This document shows, piece by piece, positions 1 to 5,161 of a stretch of 5,161 bases of DNA. Source of the stretch: an uncultured Rhodanobacter sp. (GTDB lineage Bacteria > Pseudomonadota > Gammaproteobacteria > Xanthomonadales > Rhodanobacteraceae); NCBI GenBank assembly GCA_937906285.1, contig CALCWL010000426.1, positions 1-5,161 on the forward strand, written 5' to 3'. The first letter of the stretch is position 1. Every line of letters starts with the position of its first letter. Position numbers and translations under genes: made by a program. The notes under the pieces are model-generated. The model had not been told where the DNA came from. It searched no databases and saw only the letters and a list, made by a program, of their open reading frames with translations.

Positions 1-1
1 G

Positions 2-172
2 TTCGTGCTGACCATGTTCTGGCATGCCGTGCTGGGCTTGCAGGTGGTGGTCGAGGATTACGTGCATACCCGCTGGAAGGAGGTCGTGCTGCTCGTGGCG
101 ATCAAGTTCCTCGCGGTGCTGGGCGCACTGGCTGGCGTGCTGGCCGTGTTGCGCGTGGCGCTGACCCCCTGA
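2..172 (+). CDS. sdhD: Succinate dehydrogenase membrane anchor subunit SdhD, C-terminal part (5' end outside window)
   Basis: The last 56 codons of a hydrophobic protein run in frame from base 2 to a TGA at 170-172. The fragment carries the SdhD signature His-Ala-x-x-Gly followed by Asp-Tyr eleven residues after the His. The His (bases 23-25) aligns with the axial heme b ligand of E. coli SdhD (His71), and the Asp-Tyr pair (56-61) with Asp82-Tyr83, where Tyr83 lines the ubiquinone pocket. A second hydrophobic segment (about residues 28-53 of the fragment) fits the last transmembrane helix. In complex II, SdhD with SdhC anchors SdhAB to the inner membrane and passes electrons to quinone. The gene ends 25 bases before sdhA, as expected in an sdhCDAB operon; sdhC should lie just upstream. 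Identity rests on the motif, the hydrophobicity and the position before sdhA. The family is poorly conserved in sequence, but the context makes the call firm. Confidence 0.9.
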   Translation, partial: FVLTMFWHAVLGLQVVVEDYVHTRWKEVVLLVAIKFLAVLGALAGVLAVLRVALTP

Positions 173-197
173 GATAGAAACGCGAGGCCGGGACTCC

Positions 198-1985
198 ATG
201 GAAAGCTACAAGGTTCAGCAGCATCTTTATGACGTGATCGTGGTCGGCGCCGGTGGTGCCGGCTTGCGCGCGACCTTCGGCCTCGCCGAGAAGGGCCTCA
301 AGGCGGCGTGCATCACCAAGGTCTTTCCGACGCGCTCGCACACGGTGGCGGCGCAGGGCGGCATTGCGGCCGCGCTCGGCAACATGAGCGAGGACAACTG
401 GCGTTTCCACTTCTATGACACCGTGAAGGGCGGCGACTGGCTCGGCGACCAGGACGCGATCGAGTACATGTGCAAGCACGCGCCCGAAGCGGTGATCGAG
501 CTCGAACATTACGGCGTACCGTTCTCGCGTACCGAGGATGGCCGGATCTACCAGCGCCCGTTCGGCGGCATGACCACGCACTACGGCAAGGGTACGGCGC
601 AGCGCACCTGCGCGGCAGCCGACCGCACCGGCCACGCGATCCTGCACACGCTCTACCAGCAGGCGCTGGCGCACGACGCCACTTTCTTCGTGGAGTATTT
701 CGCGATCGACCTCGTCTTCGACGAGGACGGCGTGTGCCGCGGCGTGCTGGCGCTGGACATGAACGAAGGCACCATGCACTTCTTCCGCGGCCACGCGGTG
801 GTGCTGGCCACCGGCGGTTACGGCCGCGCCTACCTGAGCGCCACCTCGGCCCACACCTGCACCGGCGATGGCGGCGGCATGGTGTTGCGTGCTGGCCTGG
901 CGCTGCAGGACATGGAGTTCGTGCAGTTCCATCCCACCGGCATCTACGGCGCCGGCTGCCTGATCACCGAGGGCGTGCGCGGCGAGGGCGGTTACCTCAC
1001 CAACTCCGAAGGCGAGCGCTTCATGGAGCGCTACGCACCGCATGCGAAGGATCTCGCCTCGCGCGACGTGGTCAGCCGCGCGATGACGGTCGAGATCAAC
1101 GAGGGCCGCGGGGTCGGCGAGCACAAGGATCACATCTTCCTCAATCTGATGCATCTCGGCCCGGAGGTGATCCACGAGCGGCTGCCCGGCATCGCCGAGT
1201 CGGCCCGCATCTTCGCCGGCGTCGACGTCAGCAAGCAGCCGATCCCGGTGTTGCCGACCGTCCACTACAACATGGGCGGCATCCCCACCAACTATCACGG
1301 CGAGGTCGTGCAGAAGCGCGGCGACGACGTGGATGCCGTGGTGCCCGGGCTGTTCGCGATCGGCGAGGCTGCCTGCGTGTCGGTGCACGGCGGCAACCGG
1401 CTGGGCTCCAACTCGCTGCTCGACCTGGTCGTGTTCGGTCGTGCCGTGGCGCATCGTTGCGCCGAGATCATCCAGCCCGGCACGCCGCACAAGGATCTGC
1501 CCGCCACCGCGCTGGACAAGGCGCTGGAGCGCTTCGACCGCCTGCGCAACGCCAACGGCAGCACGCCCACCGCGGCGATCCGGCTCAACATGCAGCGCAC
1601 GATGCAGCGCTACGGCGCGGTGTTCCGCACCGGCGAGACGCTGGACGAAGGCAGCCAGAAGATCTCCGAGGTGTTCAAGACGTTCGAGGACGTCAAGGTC
1701 AGCGATCGTTCGCTGGTGTGGAACACCGATCTGATCGAGACGCTGGAACTGGCCAACCTGCTCGAGCAGGCGGTGGCGACCATGCACTCGGCCGCGCAGC
1801 GGCCGGAGAGCCGTGGCGCGCACGCCCGCGAGGATTTCCCGGAGCGCGATGACGAGCACTGGCTCAAGCACACGCTGGTGTGGGTCGACCGCGAAGGCAA
1901 GACCCGTTTCGACTCCCGCCCGGTGCATCTCGACACCTTGACCGACGAGGTGGCTTCGGTCCCGTTGGCCAAGCGCGTCTACTGA
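198..1985 (+). CDS. sdhA: Succinate dehydrogenase flavoprotein subunit SdhA
   Basis: A 595-residue protein, full length for the family (E. coli about 588). It oxidises succinate to fumarate in the TCA cycle and passes electrons through covalent FAD to SdhB, on the cytoplasmic face of the inner membrane. The N-terminal dinucleotide-binding motif GAGGAG is at residues 17-22. The covalent FAD histidine is His48 in RSHTVAAQGG. Substrate-site and catalytic residues are visible: His245 in FHPTG, Arg289 in the SRDVV segment, His356 in PTVHYNMGG and Arg401 in HGGNRLGSNS (E. coli His242, Arg286, His354, Arg399). The C-terminal domain has the usual RGAHAREDFPERDD stretch (539-552) and ends in RVY. The ATG at 198 lies 10 residues before the start of the FAD-binding beta strand, as in homologues; GAGG at 184-187 and GGGA at 190-193 are possible ribosome-binding sites. 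No catalytic residue is missing. Confidence 0.98.
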   Translation: MESYKVQQHLYDVIVVGAGGAGLRATFGLAEKGLKAACITKVFPTRSHTVAAQGGIAAALGNMSEDNWRFHFYDTVKGGDWLGDQDAIEYMCKHAPEAVIELEHYGVPFSRTEDGRIYQRPFGGMTTHYGKGTAQRTCAAADRTGHAILHTLYQQALAHDATFFVEYFAIDLVFDEDGVCRGVLALDMNEGTMHFFRGHAVVLATGGYGRAYLSATSAHTCTGDGGGMVLRAGLALQDMEFVQFHPTGIYGAGCLITEGVRGEGGYLTNSEGERFMERYAPHAKDLASRDVVSRAMTVEINEGRGVGEHKDHIFLNLMHLGPEVIHERLPGIAESARIFAGVDVSKQPIPVLPTVHYNMGGIPTNYHGEVVQKRGDDVDAVVPGLFAIGEAACVSVHGGNRLGSNSLLDLVVFGRAVAHRCAEIIQPGTPHKDLPATALDKALERFDRLRNANGSTPTAAIRLNMQRTMQRYGAVFRTGETLDEGSQKISEVFKTFEDVKVSDRSLVWNTDLIETLELANLLEQAVATMHSAAQRPESRGAHAREDFPERDDEHWLKHTLVWVDREGKTRFDSRPVHLDTLTDEVASVPLAKRVY

Positions 1986-2024
1986 GTCGGTGCGTTCGAT
2001 GTCACGTCCCGTTTTCGAGAATAT

Positions 2025-2031
2025 GGAAGGG
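2025..2031 (+). promoter_or_regulatory. Shine-Dalgarno site of sdhB
   Basis: GGAAGGG lies 7 bases before the ATG at 2039. It decides the sdhB start against an out-of-frame ATG at 2034 and against in-frame sequence reaching back into sdhA. It is the strongest ribosome-binding site in the window. Confidence 0.7.
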
Positions 2032-2038
2032 CAATGCC

Positions 2039-2821
2039 ATGGGTGAATTCACGCTGCCACGGAACTCCAAGATCCAGCCCGGCAAGCATTACCCGGCCAA
2101 GGATGCGAAGAAGCCGCGGACCTTCCGCATCTATCGCTGGTCGCCGGACGACGACCAGAATCCGCGCATCGATACCTACGAGATCGACCTGGCCGCATGC
2201 GGTCCAATGGTTCTCGACGCCCTGCTGAAGATCAAGAACGAGATCGACCCGACGCTCTCGCTGCGCCGTTCCTGCCGCGAGGGCATCTGCGGTTCGTGCG
2301 CGATGAACATCGACGGCACCAACACGCTGGCATGCATCTGCGCGATCGACAGCGTCGCCAGCGGGGACGTGAAGATCTACCCGTTGCCGCACATGCCGGT
2401 GGTCAAGGACATCATCCCGGACCTCACCCATTTCTACGCGCAGTACGCCTCGATCAAGCCGTGGATTCGCACGCAGAGCCCGGCGCCGGGCAAGGAGCGC
2501 CTGCAGTCGCCGGAAGACCGCAAGAAGCTCGATGGCCTGTACGAGTGCATCCTGTGTGCCTGTTGCTCCACCAGCTGCCCGAGTTACTGGTGGAACGGCG
2601 ACAAGTATCTCGGCCCGGCGATCCTGCTGCAGGCTTACCGCTGGATCGTCGACTCGCGCGACGAAACCACCGGCGAGCGCCTGGACGACCTGGAAGACCC
2701 GTTCAAGCTGTACCGCTGCCACACCATCATGAACTGCGCGCGCACCTGCCCGAAGGGCCTGAACCCGGCCAAGGCGATCGCCGAGATCAAGAAGCTGATG
2801 GTGGAGCGGCGCAGCGCATGA
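2039..2821 (+). CDS. sdhB: Succinate dehydrogenase iron-sulfur subunit SdhB
   Basis: A 260-residue protein, somewhat longer than E. coli SdhB (238) because of an N-terminal extension of about 25 residues. It wires electrons from SdhA FAD to the quinone site through three clusters. The ferredoxin-like N-terminal domain holds the 2Fe-2S ligands Cys79, Cys84, Cys87 and Cys99 (SCREGICGSC then LAC). The C-terminal domain has ECILCACCSTSCP (169-181) and CHTIMNCARTCP (227-238): Cys170, Cys173, Cys176 and Cys237 for 4Fe-4S, and Cys180, Cys227 and Cys233 for 3Fe-4S. Trp184-Trp185 and His228 match quinone-site residues. The ATG at 2039 is chosen because a strong Shine-Dalgarno, GGAAGGG (2025-2031), sits 7 bases upstream and the protein then begins MGEFTLPRNS. 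The open frame reaches back into sdhA, but that part resembles nothing in SdhB. The gap after sdhA is 53 bases, so co-transcription is likely. Confidence 0.98.
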   Translation: MGEFTLPRNSKIQPGKHYPAKDAKKPRTFRIYRWSPDDDQNPRIDTYEIDLAACGPMVLDALLKIKNEIDPTLSLRRSCREGICGSCAMNIDGTNTLACICAIDSVASGDVKIYPLPHMPVVKDIIPDLTHFYAQYASIKPWIRTQSPAPGKERLQSPEDRKKLDGLYECILCACCSTSCPSYWWNGDKYLGPAILLQAYRWIVDSRDETTGERLDDLEDPFKLYRCHTIMNCARTCPKGLNPAKAIAEIKKLMVERRSA

Positions 2822-2827
2822 TGCGTC

Positions 2828-3067
2828 GTGGATAAGGGTCGCCTGCGCTGGCGTGCCCGCCGCGGCACGCGCGAACTGGATGCCATGCTGGGCGGCTGGC
2901 TCGACGAGCGTTTCGAGCAGGCCGACGAGGCGCAGCGGCAGGCGTTCGACGAATTGCTCGACGCGCAGGACCCGGAGCTGTGGGACTGGATGATGGGCCA
3001 CGCCCGTCCCGGGCGAGCGGACTGGCAGGCCATCATCGATGACATCCGCGCCCGCCATCGGCTTTGA
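2828..3067 (+). CDS. sdhE: FAD assembly factor SdhE (YgfY/CptB family)
   Basis: A 79-residue protein, the usual size for SdhE. SdhE is a small cytoplasmic helical protein that binds apo-SdhA and promotes covalent attachment of FAD to the flavinylation histidine (His48 of SdhA here). The family's RGxxE motif is present as Arg12-Gly13-Thr-Arg-Glu16, followed by LD. The conserved LLDAQDPELWDWM segment (43-55) matches the family's LL-x-x-x-DP-x-L-x-x-W pattern. The start is GTG at 2828, the only usable start between the sdhB stop (2819-2821, same frame) and the RGxxE motif. There is no clear Shine-Dalgarno, so translation probably depends on ribosomes finishing sdhB six bases upstream. E. coli sdhE lies away from sdhCDAB; here it directly follows its target's operon. 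The name cptB (antitoxin) has been used for the same family, but the assembly role is the better supported one. Confidence 0.95.
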   Translation: MDKGRLRWRARRGTRELDAMLGGWLDERFEQADEAQRQAFDELLDAQDPELWDWMMGHARPGRADWQAIIDDIRARHRL

Positions 3068-3476
3068 TTACTCCCCGTCGCGGCTGCTGCCGCGCTGCCT
3101 GTGGCTGGTGGCGACGCTCGCCGCGATCGCCGTGCTGGTCAGCGCCTTGCCGGCCTGGCTGCGCGCGGCGATGGTGGTCGCGCTGGCACTGGCGGCCTGG
3201 CAGGCGTGTCGCCGATTGGCGATGACTGTCGTGGTTGCCGCCGGCTGGAGCGCAGAGTCGGGCTGGACCCTGCATACCGTGGACGGCGAGGATCATCCCG
3301 CCAGCCTGGCGTCGTTCCGCGTGCTGGGCGATCTGGTCTGGCTGCGCATGCAATCGGCACAGCACGGCATCTGCGTGCTGCTGCTGGCGTCGGACAACAG
3401 CGATGCCGACATCCGCCGCCGTCTGCGCATGCGCCTGGCGACGATGCAACCGGGCGAGGCGCTGCCGCGCTGGTGA
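3039..3476 (+). CDS. ygfX: YgfX/CptA-family inner-membrane protein encoded with SdhE
   Basis: A 145-residue protein, similar in length to E. coli YgfX (about 135). The layout matches the family: a short N-terminal tail ending FDYSPSRLL, two close transmembrane helices (about 18-37 and 41-58) with a tight turn, then a soluble C-terminal domain of about 85 residues. The conserved-looking core there is DLVWLRM (98-104), LLLASDNSD (114-122) and a basic RRRLRMRL helix (126-133), resembling the LRLRSD...LWLAADSM...WRDLRRIL pattern of YgfX. The ATG at 3039 overlaps the last 29 bases of sdhE in another frame. A weak GGCAGG (3024-3029) precedes it, and no ATG or GTG lies between it and the first helix. 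E. coli also pairs ygfX with sdhE. YgfX was described as a toxin affecting MreB/FtsZ (CptA), but in Serratia as an SdhE-linked membrane protein; its role here is uncertain. The call rests on remembered family pattern plus context. Confidence 0.8.
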   Translation: MTSAPAIGFDYSPSRLLPRCLWLVATLAAIAVLVSALPAWLRAAMVVALALAAWQACRRLAMTVVVAAGWSAESGWTLHTVDGEDHPASLASFRVLGDLVWLRMQSAQHGICVLLLASDNSDADIRRRLRMRLATMQPGEALPRW

Positions 3477-3502
3477 AATGGCGGCAACTTCACCAGCTCG
3501 GC
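3464..3502. other. Inverted repeat across the ygfX stop codon (possible terminator hairpin or operator)
   Basis: GCTGGTGAA (3469-3477) and TTCACCAGC (3489-3497) are perfect 9-base complements around an 11-base loop. After one mismatch (C3468/T3498) the stem continues with GCCG (3464-3467) and CGGC (3499-3502). In RNA this makes a stem of 13 pairs with one mismatch. The ygfX TGA (3474-3476) lies in the left arm. No run of T follows, so it is not a classical intrinsic terminator. It could be a Rho-assisted 3' end or RNA-stabilising hairpin for the sdh transcript, or a protein-binding dyad, since the right arm lies near where the -35 of a lolC promoter would be. Confidence 0.45.
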
Positions 3503-3521
3503 GTGGTCCGACCGAATGACC

Positions 3522-3527
3522 GATAAT
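3522..3527 (+). promoter_or_regulatory. Possible -10 element of a lolC-lolD promoter
   Basis: GATAAT matches five of six bases of the sigma-70 -10 consensus and stands out in very GC-rich surroundings, 48 bases before the preferred lolC ATG. Transcription would start near 3533-3535 and give a leader of about 40 bases. No convincing -35 hexamer lies 16-18 bases upstream (3498-3505 is GC-rich) and there is no extended -10 TG, so this is only a candidate. Confidence 0.3.
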
Positions 3528-3575
3528 GCTGGTCCGGGCGGCCCGCCCCATGCCATCACCACAAGCGAATCGCCC

Positions 3576-4817
3576 ATGTTCCGACCGCTCGAATTCTTCA
3601 TCGGCCTGCGCTACACGCGCGCCAAGCGTCGCAACCAGTTCATCTCCTTCATTTCCACCGTGTCGATCGTGTGCATCGCGATCAGCGTGATCGCGCTGAT
3701 CACGGTGATGTCGGTGATGAACGGTTTCGACTACCAGATGCGCTCGCGCATCCTGGGCGCGGTGTCGCAAGCCACGATTACCAGCGTCGACGGGCCGATC
3801 AGGGACGTGCCGCGTGCGCTGCAGGTTGCGCAGGCCAATCCGCACGTGCTGGGCGCAGCTCCGTTCGTGGAATCCGAGGCCATGCTGATCGGCCAGCGCT
3901 CGGCCGGCGTGCGGGTGCGGGGCATCGACCCGGCGCAGGAGCCGAAGGTGGTCGACATCGGCCAGCACATGGTCGAAGGCACGCTCGCCGACCTGCGCCC
4001 GGGCGACTGGAACATCGTGCTGGGCCGCGACCTGGCGATGCAGCTCGGGGTGGGCGTGGGCGACCGCGTGACCATGGCGGTGCAGGAGTTGCGTGCCACG
4101 CCGATGGGCGGCATCCCGCGCATGCGCAGCTTCCACGTCACCGGCACGTTCCAGCTCGGCATGGAGCAGTTCGACTCCGGCCTGGCCCTGGTCAACATGC
4201 GCGATGCCGAAAAGCTCAACGATCTCGGCGGCCCCACCGGCATCCGGCTGCGCCTGGACGACCTGTTCAGCGCCCGCCCGGTGGCGCGCGAACTGGCCGA
4301 CCAGCTGGGCCAGTACTACGGCGTGCGCACCTGGATGGACGAGAACGCCAACCTGTTCCATGCGCTGTCGATGGAAAAGCTGGTGATGTTCATCATCCTG
4401 TCGCTGATCGTGCTGGTGGCGGTGATCAACCTGATCTCGATGCTGATGATGCTGGTCACCGACAAGCAGGCGGACATCGCGATCCTGCGCACGCTGGGGG
4501 CCACGCCGCGCAGCATCATGGGCACCTTCATGGTGCAGGGCCTGCTGGTGGGCTTCGTCGGCATCGGCTTCGGCGTGGGCTTCGGCGCGCTGCTGTCGTG
4601 GAAACTGCCGGGAATCGTCAAGTGGATCGAGCACACTTTCCACGTCACTTTCCTGTCGCCGGACATCTATTACATCAGCGAGGTACCCAGTCGACTGAAC
4701 TGGCCCGACGTGGGCTGGACCGCGCTGCTGACCTTCGTCTTCGCGCTGCTGGCCACCCTCTATCCCGCCTGGCGCGCCTCGCGCACGCAGCCGGCGCAGG
4801 CGCTGCGTTATGAATAA
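3576..4817 (+). CDS. lolC: Lipoprotein-releasing ABC transporter permease, LolC/LolE family (LolF-like hybrid)
   Basis: A 413-residue inner-membrane permease that, with LolD, extracts outer-membrane lipoproteins and passes them to periplasmic LolA. The family fold is clear: transmembrane helix 1 (about 24-46), a large periplasmic domain (about 48-266), then helices 2 (267-293), 3 (317-341) and 4 (378-399). Between helices 2 and 3, DKQADIAILRTLGAT (296-310) is the cytoplasmic coupling segment facing LolD. The loop TPMGGIP (175-181) resembles the LolA-binding Hook of LolC, and the C-terminus QPAQALRYE is LolC-like. WIEHTF (350-355) and FLSPDIYYI (359-367) are LolE-like. The ATG at 3576 is chosen because MFRPLEFFIGLRY is the family's usual N-terminus. 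An ATG at 3516 would add 20 Gly/Pro-rich residues and would place the -10 candidate inside the gene. The Shine-Dalgarno is weak. lolD follows 7 bases after the stop. Confidence 0.93.
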   Translation: MFRPLEFFIGLRYTRAKRRNQFISFISTVSIVCIAISVIALITVMSVMNGFDYQMRSRILGAVSQATITSVDGPIRDVPRALQVAQANPHVLGAAPFVESEAMLIGQRSAGVRVRGIDPAQEPKVVDIGQHMVEGTLADLRPGDWNIVLGRDLAMQLGVGVGDRVTMAVQELRATPMGGIPRMRSFHVTGTFQLGMEQFDSGLALVNMRDAEKLNDLGGPTGIRLRLDDLFSARPVARELADQLGQYYGVRTWMDENANLFHALSMEKLVMFIILSLIVLVAVINLISMLMMLVTDKQADIAILRTLGATPRSIMGTFMVQGLLVGFVGIGFGVGFGALLSWKLPGIVKWIEHTFHVTFLSPDIYYISEVPSRLNWPDVGWTALLTFVFALLATLYPAWRASRTQPAQALRYE

Positions 4818-4819
4818 GG
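4815..4819 (+). promoter_or_regulatory. Shine-Dalgarno site of lolD
   Basis: TAAGG ends 5 bases before the ATG at 4825 and includes the lolC TAA stop (4815-4817). It favours 4825 over the in-frame ATG at 4810, which overlaps the last codons of lolC, and suggests translational coupling of the two genes. Confidence 0.5.
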
Positions 4820-4824
4820 CCGCC

Positions 4825-5161
4825 ATGAACGACAAGACCGAACACGTGCTGCGCGCCAGCCGTGTCGCCAAGACCTATGCCGAAGGCGGCCTCAGCACGA
4901 ACGTGTTGAGCGACGTCAGTTTCGAGCTGAAGCGCGGCCAGACCATGGCGATCGTCGGCGCCTCCGGTTCGGGCAAGAGCACCTTGCTGCACATCCTCGG
5001 CGGGCTGGACGCATTGACCGCCGGCGAAGTGGAGGTGGATGGCCGCGTGCTGTCGAAGCTCTCCGACGCCGAGCGCGGCCGCGTGCGCAACCGCTCGCTG
5101 GGCTTCATCTACCAGTTCCACCACCTGCTGCCCGAGTTCACCGCGCTGGAGAACGTGTGCA
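4825..5161 (+). CDS. lolD: Lipoprotein-releasing ABC transporter ATP-binding protein LolD, N-terminal part (3' end outside window)
   Basis: The first 112 codons of an ABC ATPase, open to the window edge. LolD powers release of lipoproteins from the inner membrane by the LolC/E-type permease, acting on the cytoplasmic side. The Walker A motif GASGSGKST is at residues 45-53, followed by LLHILGGLD. The Q-loop is Gln97 in FIYQFHHLLPEFTALENV (95-112), a stretch very typical of LolD and distinctive against MacB and FtsE. The signature LSGGQ, Walker B and H-loop would lie beyond the window. The start is taken at the ATG at 4825, supported by TAAGG upstream; the in-frame ATG at 4810 would add MNKAA and overlap the end of lolC. 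Tight coupling to the permease gene supports one operon and matched production of the two partners. Confidence 0.95.
   Translation, partial: MNDKTEHVLRASRVAKTYAEGGLSTNVLSDVSFELKRGQTMAIVGASGSGKSTLLHILGGLDALTAGEVEVDGRVLSKLSDAERGRVRNRSLGFIYQFHHLLPEFTALENVC

Noticed and set aside
470..1852. 460-codon + strand open frame inside sdhA
   Set aside because: Its translation is extremely Arg-rich and is an out-of-frame reading of conserved SdhA sequence.
102..1928. 608-codon open frame on the - strand opposite sdhA
   Set aside because: It is antisense to a gene with all catalytic residues intact. Its translation is rich in Arg, His, Ala, Val and Gln with no recognisable domain, as expected when GC-rich third positions remove stops from the complementary frame.
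1880..2038. N-terminal extension of sdhB reaching back into sdhA
   Set aside because: The extra 53 residues overlap the sdhA 3' end and do not resemble SdhB. A strong Shine-Dalgarno supports the ATG at 2039.
1979..3058. 359-codon open frame on the - strand opposite sdhB and sdhE
   Set aside because: Same kind of antisense shadow; no family resemblance, and it is covered by well-supported genes.
2828..3476. Toxin-antitoxin system (cptB-cptA)
   Set aside because: The gene pair is the one sometimes so named, but SdhE has a well-supported enzyme-assembly role and the location in the sdh operon fits that better. Kept as SdhE and a YgfX-family protein.
3478..3519. 13-codon mini-ORF between ygfX and lolC (MAATSPARRGPTE) whose TGA overlaps the ATG at 3516
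   Set aside because: It could be a leader peptide, but it lacks a ribosome-binding site, is the tail of a shadow frame of ygfX and begins in the loop of the inverted repeat. Not supportable without conservation data.
3516..3575. Earlier in-frame ATG for lolC adding 20 residues
   Set aside because: The extension is Gly/Pro/Thr/Ser-rich, precedes the typical MFRPLEFFIGLRY N-terminus and has no Shine-Dalgarno.
3033..4871. 612-codon open frame on the - strand opposite ygfX, lolC and the start of lolD
   Set aside because: It spans three real genes on the other strand and has a low-complexity Arg/His/Gln/Ala/Asp composition with no domain; it is a composition artefact.
4825..5161. MacB- or FtsE-type ATPase instead of LolD
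   Set aside because: The Q-loop stretch FIYQFHHLLPEFTALENV and the adjacent LolC/E-family permease point specifically to LolD.

Overview
The window is a dense, one-directional (+ strand) stretch of a GC-rich genome. It carries the end of a succinate dehydrogenase operon followed by the start of a lipoprotein-sorting (Lol) ABC transporter operon. All genes look chromosomal, housekeeping and alike in base composition. I see no mobile element, CRISPR array, tRNA or rRNA. The protein features suggest a gammaproteobacterium, most likely of the Xanthomonadales/Lysobacterales (Xanthomonas, Rhodanobacter or Dyella relatives). The reasons are high GC, the order sdhD-sdhA-sdhB-sdhE-ygfX-lolC-lolD, and an all-cysteine 2Fe-2S site in SdhB. 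This placement is inference from memory, not a search.

Layout: 2-172 is the C-terminal end of sdhD (membrane anchor with heme and quinone residues). 198-1985 is sdhA (flavoprotein) and 2039-2821 is sdhB (iron-sulfur subunit). 2828-3067 is sdhE, the FAD-assembly factor for SdhA, starting with GTG. 3039-3476 is a small two-helix membrane protein of the YgfX (CptA) family whose start overlaps the end of sdhE. After a 99-base gap holding a good inverted repeat and a -10-like hexamer comes 3576-4817, a LolC/LolE-family permease that mixes LolC and LolE hallmarks (LolF-like). It is followed at once by lolD (4825 to the window end, incomplete).

How they work together: SdhA and SdhB form the catalytic arm of complex II, anchored and fed with quinone by SdhC/SdhD. 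SdhE helps attach FAD covalently to SdhA, so its place in the same operon fits its role. YgfX is a known genomic partner of SdhE; its job is less clear. The LolC-type permease and LolD form the inner-membrane machine that hands outer-membrane lipoproteins to LolA. The two halves are functionally unrelated and probably separate transcription units, with the boundary at about 3460-3576.

I found no clearly undescribed system. The points most worth a second look are the hybrid LolC/LolE permease, the sdhE-ygfX pair (easily mislabelled as a toxin-antitoxin system) and the inverted repeat at the ygfX/lolC boundary. Two antisense open frames of about 600 codons are composition artefacts.
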